From positions 1-64,000 of the forward strand of contig NZ_SIRT01000002.1 in NCBI RefSeq assembly GCF_004310325.1: a stretch of 64,000 nt of DNA, read 5' to 3'. This document shows, one piece after another, positions 52,518-61,447 of the stretch (its first letter is position 1; the number at the start of each line of letters is the position of its first letter). Source of the stretch: Hyunsoonleella flava. Its GTDB lineage: Bacteria; Bacteroidota; Bacteroidia; Flavobacteriales; Flavobacteriaceae. Under the pieces are notes generated by a model. The model was not told where the DNA came from and searched no databases. It worked only from the letters and a program-made list of their open reading frames with translations. The translations under genes and the position numbers were made by a program.

Positions 52518-53671
52518 GTCAAAAACAAAACATATCGTACCTAGACTACAATTCGACTACCCCAATCGATCCGAGGGTACTAGATGCAATGCTACCTTAT
52601 CTAAAAGATAATTTTGGTAACTCAAGCAGTACCCATCATTTTGGTCAAATCATAAATAAAAGAGTAAAACAAGCTAGAAGTCAAATCGCTCATTTTATAA
52701 ATTCAGAATCCAGTGAAATAATCTTTACTAGTGGGGCTACGGAAGCAATCAATATTGCTCTTAAAGGAATAGCAGAAAGCTATAATAACAAAGGTAACCA
52801 CATCATTACTGTTTCGACCGAACATAAGGCAGTTCTAGACACTTGCAAAGATTTGGAAAGAAAAGGGTTCGAGGTAACTTTTCTACCTATTAAAGAAAAT
52901 GGTCTACTTTGTTTAGATTTCTTAGAAGAATCCATTAGGACTGATACCATACTTGTTTCGGTTATGTTCGTCAATAACGAAACAGGAGTCATTCAACCTA
53001 TCAAAAAAATTGCTGAGATAGTTCACGAGAAAGGAGCTTTATTTATGACAGACGCAACACAAGCGCTGGGTAAAATTGAAGTTGATGTTCAGGAATTAGG
53101 TATAGACCTACTCTGTTTCAGCGGACACAAGATGTATGCCCCAAAAGGCATTGGTGCTCTTTTTGTACGAAGAAGTGATAAAACGGTAAATCTTACACCT
53201 CAGACACACGGTGGTGGTCACGAAATTGGTTTGAGAAGTGGAACATTGAATGTTCCTGGGATTATTGCTTTAGCGAAAGCCTGTGAAATCTCTAGCCAAG
53301 AAATGACAGAAAATCGCGCTCTAGTTTCTGAATTAAGAGATACCTTGGAATATGAATTGTTGAAAATAGGCCAAACATCACTGAATGGTGATTTAACTAA
53401 AAGAATTTATAATACAACTAATATTTGTTTCAAAGGTAAAGATGCCAATGTACTAATTGGTAGAATGAAGACCATTGCAGTTTCGAATGGTTCAGCTTGT
53501 TCATCAGCTGTTTTTGAACCTTCTCACGTGCTCAAATCAATGGGGCTTAGTGATGATGACGCACTCGCTTCTTTACGTTTTTCACTCGGAAAATATAATA
53601 CAATTGAGGATGTCAAACTAGTTGTGGAAACCATAAAAAAACTAACTGAACCTCAATCAAAATATGCTTAA
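52514..53671 (+). CDS. dndA: Cysteine desulfurase (DndA/IscS-like)
   Basis: A PLP enzyme of 385 residues that provides the sulfur for DNA modification. The PLP lysine is in CFSGHKMYAPKG (Lys206) and the persulfide-forming Cys is in SNGSACSS (Cys329), matching group I desulfurases of the NifS/IscS type. In this operon it is the sulfur donor for DndC. It starts at a TTG that overlaps the dndB stop by four bases, and overlaps the helicase gene by eight. Chromosomal IscS/SufS could replace it; here it is encoded beside its partners. Confidence 0.9.
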   Translation: MSQKQNISYLDYNSTTPIDPRVLDAMLPYLKDNFGNSSSTHHFGQIINKRVKQARSQIAHFINSESSEIIFTSGATEAINIALKGIAESYNNKGNHIITVSTEHKAVLDTCKDLERKGFEVTFLPIKENGLLCLDFLEESIRTDTILVSVMFVNNETGVIQPIKKIAEIVHEKGALFMTDATQALGKIEVDVQELGIDLLCFSGHKMYAPKGIGALFVRRSDKTVNLTPQTHGGGHEIGLRSGTLNVPGIIALAKACEISSQEMTENRALVSELRDTLEYELLKIGQTSLNGDLTKRIYNTTNICFKGKDANVLIGRMKTIAVSNGSACSSAVFEPSHVLKSMGLSDDDALASLRFSLGKYNTIEDVKLVVETIKKLTEPQSKYA

Positions 53672-55868
53672 AGATTGCGAATGGTCAAAAGATCGAGACT
53701 ATAAAACAGATTCTGAAAATGAACCGCTACAATTTTACTTAGATGGGTTGGCCAATAGTAATGAGTTTAACCTACTACTAGGCTATTTCAGTTCTTCTGC
53801 TATCAACCTGCTTTCGGTTGGCTTTGCCACCTTCATCAGTAAAGGTGGTAAAATGAAAATGGTTATAAACCATTTGCTTTCTTCAAAAGACAAAGAAGCG
53901 ATAACAAAAGCAGATACTGAACCTCAAGGAAAGGTTTTTGATTTAATGGATGTCGTTTCCTTAGGTAAAGTTTTGGATGAATACGACACTCACTTTTTTG
54001 AGTGTTTAACTTACCTCATTTCTGAAAAACGAATTGAAATCAAAGTGATTAAACCGAAAAATGGAAAAGGAATAGCCCATTATAAATCGGGAGTTTTCAG
54101 TGATGGACAGGACTCAGTTGGCTATAAGGCATCCTGCAATTTTACACTGTATGGATTATCAGAAAATTTAGAGGAGCTAGAAGCTTTTCTAAGTTGGGAA
54201 AATGGACGATCAAACACATTAATAAAAAAACAACGGAAATTGATCGATGCTTATTTTTCTGAAAAAGATGAAGATGTAGAATATATTCCTGTGGATGAAA
54301 TAGAAGTTGTACTTAAAGATAAGTTCGGCAAAAAAGATATTAATGAATTACTTGTTCAAGAAGAACAACTCTTAAAAAAGAAACGAAGCCTAATTTCAAA
54401 TCCCAAATTAAAAAAAACGATTACAAAGCTTTTCAATGAAATCGACGTCATTCGCAGATCACCTAAATTTCCTTACAAGGAAGGACCTAGAGAATATCAA
54501 ATTAATGCATATAAAGAATGGGTTGACAATAATTACAAGGGAATTTTCGCAATGGCGACAGGGACGGGAAAAACGATTACATCTCTTAACTGCTTATTGA
54601 ACGAATATAAAGCAACAAACATTTATAGAGCCATTATAACCGTACCCACAACCGCATTAGTAGAGCAATGGAAAAAAGAATGTGCCAAATTTAACTTCAA
54701 AAATATCATTACCGTAAGTTCAAAGGAAAATTGGGATAATAATCTTGCTTTCTTCAACACAGCGTCAAAACTTATTGATGCATCATTCATTGTCATCGTT
54801 ACATATGCTTCCTTACCAAGAAAGAAATTTCAGAGTTATTTTACCCAACTTCCTAATGACACTATCTTAATTGCAGATGAGACCCATAATCTGGGTTCAC
54901 AAGGCCTTTTAAAAATTTTACCGACTCTACATTTAGAAAAGAGAATAGGGTTGTCCGCCACACCACATAGAAAATTCGACGAACTTGGAAATACAGCCAT
55001 TCAAGATTTTTTCAATGACAAACCGCCTTACATAGTTTCATATTCTATGGAAGAAGCTTTAAAAATAGGATGGTTGTGCAGTTATACGTATTACCCACAC
55101 GTGGTTAAACTCACAGATCGGGAATTGGAGGAGTATAGGAAATTATCGTTACAATTACTAAGAATGGGAATGTTTGATAAAGAAACGGGTGCTTTTAAAA
55201 GCAGTCCTGAAATCGAGAGGTTGCTTCTTCAAAGAAAACGCATCATTCACAAAGCAGCTAATAAATTGGACGCTTTTAAAAAAATCCTTAGCAAAGAATA
55301 TGATGAGCGTGGAAATCTAAAATACACATTGGTATATGTTCCAGAAGGAGTAGAATCAAATTTTGAAAATGTGGATTTTAGTACTGAAACGGAAGATGAA
55401 AATAGATTAATAAATGAATATACTAAAGCTGTAAGTCAAACGGATGACTCTATTATGGTAAAGCAATTTACGTCTAATTCGATTAATCGTGAAAACATAT
55501 TAAAGGATTTTGAATCTGGGAATGTTCACGTATTAACATCAATGAAGTGTTTAGACGAAGGTGTAGATGTCCCTCGTTCCGAGTTGGCAGTATTTTGCGC
55601 TAGTACCGGAAACCCAAGACAGTTCATTCAACGTAGAGGAAGAGTTTTACGCTTGCACGATGATAAAACCCACGCAACAATTCACGATCTAGTAGTAGTC
55701 CCAGAGGTTGGTTCTGAAGAAAATACTTTTGAGATGGAAAAAGGATTGGTAAGGAAAGAACTAGAGAGAGTTGTTGATTTCGCTAATCTTGCTATGAATA
55801 AGTCTGACACTTACGAAACATTAAAGAATATTTTGGACTATTATAGTTTGAATCTGAACGATATATAA
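53664..55868 (+). CDS. PLD-nuclease and DEAD/DEAH helicase protein (phosphorothioation-linked restriction enzyme candidate)
   Basis: A 734-residue fusion. Residues 1 to about 210 form a phospholipase D-like nuclease half (HYKSGVFSDG, HxK at 139-141, plus KASCNF). Residues about 270-700 form an SF2 helicase with Walker A MATGTGKTI (297-305), ADETHN, LSATPHRKF and the arginine-finger motif VI QFIQRRGRVLRLH. This layout matches helicase-nuclease restriction enzymes of phosphorothioation systems. It overlaps the desulfurase stop by 8 bases, and a 76-aa gene follows. It is the best candidate effector. Confidence 0.8.
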   Translation: MLKDCEWSKDRDYKTDSENEPLQFYLDGLANSNEFNLLLGYFSSSAINLLSVGFATFISKGGKMKMVINHLLSSKDKEAITKADTEPQGKVFDLMDVVSLGKVLDEYDTHFFECLTYLISEKRIEIKVIKPKNGKGIAHYKSGVFSDGQDSVGYKASCNFTLYGLSENLEELEAFLSWENGRSNTLIKKQRKLIDAYFSEKDEDVEYIPVDEIEVVLKDKFGKKDINELLVQEEQLLKKKRSLISNPKLKKTITKLFNEIDVIRRSPKFPYKEGPREYQINAYKEWVDNNYKGIFAMATGTGKTITSLNCLLNEYKATNIYRAIITVPTTALVEQWKKECAKFNFKNIITVSSKENWDNNLAFFNTASKLIDASFIVIVTYASLPRKKFQSYFTQLPNDTILIADETHNLGSQGLLKILPTLHLEKRIGLSATPHRKFDELGNTAIQDFFNDKPPYIVSYSMEEALKIGWLCSYTYYPHVVKLTDRELEEYRKLSLQLLRMGMFDKETGAFKSSPEIERLLLQRKRIIHKAANKLDAFKKILSKEYDERGNLKYTLVYVPEGVESNFENVDFSTETEDENRLINEYTKAVSQTDDSIMVKQFTSNSINRENILKDFESGNVHVLTSMKCLDEGVDVPRSELAVFCASTGNPRQFIQRRGRVLRLHDDKTHATIHDLVVVPEVGSEENTFEMEKGLVRKELERVVDFANLAMNKSDTYETLKNILDYYSLNLNDI

Positions 55869-55878
55869 AATAACTCTT

Positions 55879-56109
55879 ATGGCAAGAAAAGATACTATAC
55901 TTAAAAGTTTTTTGACTCACGACTTACTTGAATCTAAATATGAATTTGATAAGGCAGATTTACCTTCTACAGTGAGAGAAGCGCTATCCTCTGACAAACC
56001 AGTTATTAAAGCGATTGCCTTGATAGTAGAAGGATTAGACGGTACTTCACCAGTTACGGACTCAGTACTAAGGAATCAAGTCACACAATTTCTAAACGAG
56101 GCCTTATGA
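55879..56109 (+). CDS. Small unknown protein (76 aa) in the defence operon
   Basis: A 76-residue acidic, helical protein (KSFLTHDLLESKYEFD, VTDSVLRNQVTQFLNEAL). It has no membrane segment and no known motif. The gene lies 10 bases after the helicase and overlaps dndD by 4 bases (ATGA), a position where canonical operons often place small subunits. It is a candidate for a missing DndE-type role, by position only. Confidence 0.55.
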   Translation: MARKDTILKSFLTHDLLESKYEFDKADLPSTVREALSSDKPVIKAIALIVEGLDGTSPVTDSVLRNQVTQFLNEAL

Positions 56110-58256
56110 TTATCAGAAAAATACAAATAGACAATTATCTATGTTACTACGACACTAATACTTTTGTGTTGTCGGAAGGTTTGAATATTATCCTCGGTGA
56201 AAACGGAGAAGGGAAAACGAAATTTTTTGAAGCTGTCGATTGGCTGTTCAATGGTGAGAATGAAGATTTAGAATTACTTGTTTCGGCCAAAAAGTTAAGT
56301 GAAACTGAAATTGGTGAAAGCTTTAGGGTTAGGGTCTCAATGACTGTTGAACAGTATGGCGATAGTAAAATAATAACCAGGTCCTTTTTAGCTAAGAAGG
56401 AAAAAGAAAACCAATGTTCGACTTCAAGCTTTATGATTGAAGGTATTGAAGAAAATAGTTCAGGTGAGCGAAGTCAGGTCGATGGTGCAACTCTTCTTGA
56501 TAGGGTATTCCCTTTTCAAATTCGAAAATATTCTATGTTTAAAGGTGAAGCTGATTTAAACATTTTTGAAAGCGACAATGCCCTAGTCAACCTTATCAAC
56601 TTATTTTCAGAAGCAAAACACTATGATAAATATTCAGATAAAGGTACTTTTCTTAGAGAGAAAGCTGAAAAAGCAGTCGAAGATTCTGCGAAACGTGATA
56701 AGAAAAACGCAAACCTTTACAAGAAGCTTGAGGGAGAAATTTCGCTTCTTGAAAAAGAGAAAGCTAAATACGAAGTTCATTTAAATTCTACTGATGAGGA
56801 AATTAGGAAAATTGAAGGGAATTTACAATTAGCTGAAAGTTACGTTAAGAACGCCAAGGCTTTAGAAACTTTAAATAAACGGATTAAAGAAGTTGAAGAA
56901 AAAATTTCTTTTCTCAACGGTAGAATTGATGAAAACTATACCACATCCCTGTTTGATGAAAATTGGATTCTTGTCAATTTCGAACCATTTCATAAAGAGT
57001 TTGCTGAAAAGGTATCTGAGCATAGCAAAAAGCGAAGAGAACTTCAATCTGAGTTTGACAAAGAGAAGGGAATTAAACTTGGTGAGAAAAAAGCAAAAGC
57101 AGATTTGCTGAACAATGCAGTTCCACTTCCTACCGGTGTGCCTTCAAAGGCGCATATGGAAGAAATGCTAAATGATGAAATATGCAAAGTGTGTAATCGC
57201 GATGCAAAAAAGGGTTCTGACGCATATGAATTTATGATGGGAAGACTTAAGAATTATCTAGAAAGTCAGGTTGTTGATGAAACCGAAGATGAAGAAGATG
57301 AGCCTCTTTTCAGGCTAGATTATACAAATAGGCTAGAAAATTTGAGTATTAGTCACGAGGACAATTTGAAAAATCTTCGATCAATAAGAACAAAAATTAA
57401 AGACCTCTTCCAATTTAATGATGAAAGAAAAAAAGAGATTGAAGAACTTAATGAGCAATTGGAGAAGGAGAAATTAGAAAGAGAGAGAATTTTAGGTGAT
57501 ACTAGCATTGCTGAGGATGAGCTGATAGATGTATTCAAAAACTACAATGGGTGGCAAAATGATTTGAAAGTTAGAAATCAAGATCAGCTTCGATATACAT
57601 TAGAGTACGAAAAGCTTGAAAGCCAATTGAAAATAAAAAAAGAGGAAAAAGACAAAATAGATATTGATTCAGCAAATTCATTCTTGATTAAAACAAGGAA
57701 TATATTGCGAGATATTGAAACTATCTTTTTAGATACCAAAGAGAAAAAGTTTGATGAATTTATTGAAAAGCTGCAAACAAAATCTAATAGCTTTTTCAAG
57801 AAAATTAATATTGACGCTTTCACAGGTACAATTATTTTCACTAGACGAAATAAAGTAAATCGAACTATAGTTGAAGTCGAGTTGCAGGAGGATGGTAGAG
57901 TTTTTTATAAGCCAAATCAATCCCTACTGACTTCAATGCATATCTCAATTCTTTTTGCTATTTCAGAATTAGCCACCGAAACAAAAGAAGAAAATTTCCC
58001 AATGATTTTTGATGCGCCCACATCATCGTTTGGGGAAAATAAAACTGCACAGTTCTTGAATTTAATTTTTGAAACCGATAACCAGAAAATCTTACTCATT
58101 AAAGATTTCCTTCACACCGACAGAGCGTCAAAAACACTATCAATCAAAAACGAATTTGAGAGCGTTAGACGAGATAAAGCTTTTTGGGTAAAACTAGAAA
58201 GACCTTTTGATCCCAATAATTTGAAGACAATTAACTCTCAGGTAATTACATTATAG
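56106..58256 (+). CDS. dndD: DndD-like SMC/Rad50-type ATPase
   Basis: A 716-residue SMC-like ATPase. Walker A is GENGEGKT (residues 31-38), followed by FFEAVDWLFNG. Two coiled-coil arms (about 200-340 and 400-560) flank a zinc hook CKVCNR (Cys360, 363). The C-terminal ATPase half has the signature LLTSMHISILFA and Walker B MIFDAPTSSFGENK. DndD is the DNA-nicking or ATPase partner in Dnd modification. It overlaps the 76-aa gene and ends one base before the next gene. Confidence 0.85.
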   Translation: MIIRKIQIDNYLCYYDTNTFVLSEGLNIILGENGEGKTKFFEAVDWLFNGENEDLELLVSAKKLSETEIGESFRVRVSMTVEQYGDSKIITRSFLAKKEKENQCSTSSFMIEGIEENSSGERSQVDGATLLDRVFPFQIRKYSMFKGEADLNIFESDNALVNLINLFSEAKHYDKYSDKGTFLREKAEKAVEDSAKRDKKNANLYKKLEGEISLLEKEKAKYEVHLNSTDEEIRKIEGNLQLAESYVKNAKALETLNKRIKEVEEKISFLNGRIDENYTTSLFDENWILVNFEPFHKEFAEKVSEHSKKRRELQSEFDKEKGIKLGEKKAKADLLNNAVPLPTGVPSKAHMEEMLNDEICKVCNRDAKKGSDAYEFMMGRLKNYLESQVVDETEDEEDEPLFRLDYTNRLENLSISHEDNLKNLRSIRTKIKDLFQFNDERKKEIEELNEQLEKEKLERERILGDTSIAEDELIDVFKNYNGWQNDLKVRNQDQLRYTLEYEKLESQLKIKKEEKDKIDIDSANSFLIKTRNILRDIETIFLDTKEKKFDEFIEKLQTKSNSFFKKINIDAFTGTIIFTRRNKVNRTIVEVELQEDGRVFYKPNQSLLTSMHISILFAISELATETKEENFPMIFDAPTSSFGENKTAQFLNLIFETDNQKILLIKDFLHTDRASKTLSIKNEFESVRRDKAFWVKLERPFDPNNLKTINSQVITL

Positions 58257-58257
58257 T

Positions 58258-58785
58258 ATGAATAATTTATTTGAAAAATGGAAAACTAAAATTCCAAAAT
58301 ATAGTGAGGTTCATAAAGATTTGTTCGCTTCGCTTTCTCAAAAGTTTGGGGCAGAAGGCGAAAAAAAAATTAATCTGGGAAAACACTTCAGTACTAACTA
58401 CGAATTATACACCTACGCCTTTTTTCTAGGACTCTACAATGATGAATATAGTCCAATTCCTGATAAGGAAAAGAAAACGGACTTTAGCCATCATATCCAG
58501 CATTGGGGAAGTAAGACAACAATTTCTTCGCGTAAGGACTTTACTAATTTGCAGGAAAATATATTTATAGCACTAGTGGCCAAAACAGATTTAGACTTGA
58601 TTGATTTGGAGAAAGGAGAACTTGATGAGGACCAGGCAGTCAAATTGATCCTTAAAACAATGGAGTCATTCACAAATGGAGGTCTTATCCTTATTAAAGA
58701 AAAGTTAGAGGAAAATCCAAATTATTTCTTGCAACCGACATCATTTTTAAATTTGATTTTGGAGAAAAATGTGATATCACACTAG
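58258..58785 (+). CDS. Unknown protein (175 aa) after dndD
   Basis: A 175-residue acidic protein that follows dndD by one base, so it is in the same operon. N-terminal part is helical (FASLSQKFGAEGEKKINLGKH is a likely helix-loop) and the C-terminal half forms amphipathic helices (EDQAVKLILKTMESFTNGGL). It does not resemble DndE, whose gene usually stands here. It may be a system-associated subunit; I cannot assign a family. Confidence 0.55.
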   Translation: MNNLFEKWKTKIPKYSEVHKDLFASLSQKFGAEGEKKINLGKHFSTNYELYTYAFFLGLYNDEYSPIPDKEKKTDFSHHIQHWGSKTTISSRKDFTNLQENIFIALVAKTDLDLIDLEKGELDEDQAVKLILKTMESFTNGGLILIKEKLEENPNYFLQPTSFLNLILEKNVISH

Positions 58786-58821
58786 ATGCCAATAGAATTT
58801 TAAATTTATTTTTCAACTAGA

Positions 58822-60201
58822 ATGCCAGAAACAAACCGCATAGAATACAAACGAGAATTGACCGATGGACTTGAAAAAGAGGTCGTTGCTTTTCTGAACT
58901 ACCGTGAAGGTGGCATTCTATACATTGGTGTCGATAAAGAGGGAAATACCTACGGATTGACAGATGCAGATGGCGACCAGTTGAAGATTAAGGATAGACT
59001 CAAAAATAATATCCGTCCTTCTGCATTGGGTTTATTTGACATTGTGAGCGAGGAAAGAGATGGTAATGATATCCTGAAAATCATTGTAGCTAGCGGTCCA
59101 GAAAAACCATATCATCTTAAAAAGTATGGTATGAGTGAAAAGGGATGTTTCATTCGTTTAGGTTCGGCAGCTGAACCGATGACACAAAAAATGATTGATG
59201 AGCTCTTTGCTAAGCGCACCCGAAATTCCATTAACAAAATTAAAGCTGGCAGACAGGATTTAAGCTTTAGCCAGTTGAAAATTTACTATGAGGAATCTGG
59301 ATATAAGCTAGGAAAAGCATTTTCAAAGAATTTAGAATTACTAACCGAGGATGGCGCGTTCAATTATGCCGCCTATCTTTTAGCAGATAAAAACAATACC
59401 TCTATAAAGGTTGCCAAGTATTCCGGCACAACTCGAACAGACCTAATAGAAAGTAACGAGTACGGACACGAATGTTTGATAAAAGCTACAAAACAAGTAA
59501 TTGATAAAATTGCCGTAGAGAACAGAACTACTACAAAAATTACTTCAAAAGAAAGGCAGCAGGCCAATCTTTGGAATCCCATTGCGTTACGCGAGGCTAT
59601 CATTAACGCCTTTGTGCATAATGACTACACAAATGAGATTACCCCAAAGTTTGAAATTTTTACCGATAGAATTGAAATTACTTCGGCAGGCGGTCTACCA
59701 GAAGGATTAAGCAAACAAGAATTTTTTGAAGGCTTTTCAGTTCCTCGCAATAAGGAACTGATGCGAATTTTTAAAGATTTGGAACTGGTAGAACAATTAG
59801 GTTCTGGTATTCCTCGTATTTTAGGACATTATGGAAAAGAAAGTTTTAGTTTTTCTGATAATTTCCTAAGAATGACTTTTGCCGTTAAAGAAGAAACTAA
59901 TGAAACTGCTGTTAAAGTTGATGATGAAGAAGCTAGTCAAAAAGGTGGTGTAATAGGTGGTGTAATAGGTAGTGCAAAAGGTGGTGCAATTGATGCTACT
60001 GAAGCTCTAACTAAAAGACAAAAAGAAGTACTTAAGCTAATTGCTGCTAATCCTTCAATAACATATAATGATATAGCTGAAGCTTTAGGCATTAATGAAT
60101 CTGCCGTAGGGAAACATATTACAGCAATAAAGAATAAAGGATTTTTAGTACGTCACGGCGATACAAGAGGCTATTGGGAAATCAAACTTGAGAAAAATTG
60201 A
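58822..60201 (+). CDS. AlbA_2/Schlafen-type ATP-binding protein with C-terminal winged helix
   Basis: A 459-residue protein. Residues 1 to about 120 form an AlbA_2 (Schlafen) domain (EYKRELTDGLEKEVVAFLN, GGILYIGVDKEGNTYGL). Residues about 240-355 form an ATP-binding GHKL-like domain (ALREAIINAFVHNDYT, QLGSGIPRILGHYG). A Gly-Gly-Val-Ile linker (nt about 59943-59990) leads to a winged helix (LKLIAANPSITYNDIAEALG). Such proteins are often defence or regulatory accessories. It starts 37 bases after the previous gene and is convergent with the tra operon. Confidence 0.8.
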   Translation: MPETNRIEYKRELTDGLEKEVVAFLNYREGGILYIGVDKEGNTYGLTDADGDQLKIKDRLKNNIRPSALGLFDIVSEERDGNDILKIIVASGPEKPYHLKKYGMSEKGCFIRLGSAAEPMTQKMIDELFAKRTRNSINKIKAGRQDLSFSQLKIYYEESGYKLGKAFSKNLELLTEDGAFNYAAYLLADKNNTSIKVAKYSGTTRTDLIESNEYGHECLIKATKQVIDKIAVENRTTTKITSKERQQANLWNPIALREAIINAFVHNDYTNEITPKFEIFTDRIEITSAGGLPEGLSKQEFFEGFSVPRNKELMRIFKDLELVEQLGSGIPRILGHYGKESFSFSDNFLRMTFAVKEETNETAVKVDDEEASQKGGVIGGVIGSAKGGAIDATEALTKRQKEVLKLIAANPSITYNDIAEALGINESAVGKHITAIKNKGFLVRHGDTRGYWEIKLEKN

Positions 60202-60215
60202 ATTAAAACTTCCTT

Positions 60216-60578
60216 TTAAAAAGGCCCTTTCTCTCTCGGTCCTTTGCTCGTCACTTTCCATTGACCATCTTCTTTGATGAGTTTAAAGATACCAGGCTTA
60301 TTATCATAATTAGAACTGTATTTGACCCACGCAGTATCAGTCTCTATAACTTCATCTGATATTGTAACCTTTGCATCATTATCTGCATCTGGCACTAAAC
60401 CTTGAATCATCATTAAACTATCATAACCATCAGAAGTTGTATGTTTTTTTAAGGTGTTATTATCTTTAGCATAAAAGCTTTCAACAACAATCTTTACAGT
60501 TTCAGATGGCGACATATTCTTGGTTTCAGAACAAGAAATGAATAAAAGTACGAGTGAGCAAATGACTAATCTTTTCAT
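60216..60578 (-). CDS. DUF4878-like lipoprotein
   Basis: A 120-residue lipoprotein with signal MKRLVICSLVLLFISC (Cys16). The mature part is an NTF2-like DUF4878 domain (SPSETVKIVVESFYAKDN, FKLIKEDGQWKVTSKG). It ends 14 bases from the convergent AlbA gene and starts 8 bases after traN, so it is at the end of the tra operon. It may be a surface accessory of transfer; function unknown. Confidence 0.7.
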   Translation of the reverse strand: MKRLVICSLVLLFISCSETKNMSPSETVKIVVESFYAKDNNTLKKHTTSDGYDSLMMIQGLVPDADNDAKVTISDEVIETDTAWVKYSSNYDNKPGIFKLIKEDGQWKVTSKGPREKGPF

Positions 60579-60585
60579 AATATTA

Positions 60586-61416
60586 TTAATTTGGGTTATT
60601 GATATACCTATGTGATATGTTCAGTTTTATATTGCGCTCGCCATTCTTCTCATTCAATTCCAAAATTGCTCTACGGTCATTGGACAAAGAGAATTTGGGC
60701 ATTACATAAACCAATCTTACCATTTTACCTTCTGCAATTTTTGACGATAAATGGTGCTTGTAAATAGGTTCTTGATATAAACTCTGTAAGGATTTCCTTT
60801 TCCCTTTTTGTCGAGTCTCGATGGAAAGGTTCAAGAAATTCAAATCGTAATCCAACGTAGAATTATTCTCAATCTGGATGACAAAGTAGAGTTCTTCTTT
60901 ATCAAAAACAATATTATCAACGGTCAAGACGATGCCTTGCGTACGCTTCTTAATCCGACCGACACGTTGGTTTCTGTTAAGAAGATAGGTGCAGAATTTT
61001 TGATAATAGTAGGTTCTGTTATCTATATTTTTTTCAGAAGTTACAACCTGAATCGAATCGGCTACGATTGGCTTCTCATTACCAATACTATTTGATAATG
61101 GGATAAAATAATTGAGCTTTGACAGCTGCTTTTTATATCTTACAATATACGAAAAAATTGCACCATTTCTATTGACTACCAGTAGATTACTTTCCTTTCC
61201 GGGCTTTGCCTGAAGTAATCCAAAATACTGTTCTTTTTCACGATTATAACTAAAGACAAAATTATCCGAACCGGTTATGCCTTGTCTTATGGGTTCTGGA
61301 AAAAATAGCGCAACGTTTTTTGTATCGTTTGCATAAATGGTATCTAATGCTACGTTTATTTGTGCTTTCCCGAAAGCGGAAATAATGAGGGCTGAAATTA
61401 TAATATACTTTTTCAT
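60586..61416 (-). CDS. traN: Conjugative transposon protein TraN (DUF4138)
   Basis: A 276-residue exported protein of the TraN/DUF4138 family. The signal sequence (residues 1 to about 18, ending AFGKAQ) is followed by a beta-rich body (NVALDTIYANDTKNVALFFPEPI, SYIVRYKK, LSHRYINNPN-like end). TraN is part of the outer-membrane side of the mating channel in Bacteroides elements. It is in the same operon as TraM, TraK and TraJ. Confidence 0.85.
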   Translation of the reverse strand: MKKYIIISALIISAFGKAQINVALDTIYANDTKNVALFFPEPIRQGITGSDNFVFSYNREKEQYFGLLQAKPGKESNLLVVNRNGAIFSYIVRYKKQLSKLNYFIPLSNSIGNEKPIVADSIQVVTSEKNIDNRTYYYQKFCTYLLNRNQRVGRIKKRTQGIVLTVDNIVFDKEELYFVIQIENNSTLDYDLNFLNLSIETRQKGKRKSLQSLYQEPIYKHHLSSKIAEGKMVRLVYVMPKFSLSNDRRAILELNEKNGERNIKLNISHRYINNPN

Positions 61417-61447
61417 AAGAGTGCGTTTTAAATGCCCATTATGGGTC

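Noticed and set aside
45552-60201. Reading the island as BREX type 4
   Set aside because: A PAPS-reductase-like gene and large ATPase occur, but there is no PglZ, BrxL or methyltransferase gene.
45552-60201. Canonical DndE and DptFGH
   Set aside because: No gene in the island shows these; the small genes at 55879 and 58258 do not match DndE.
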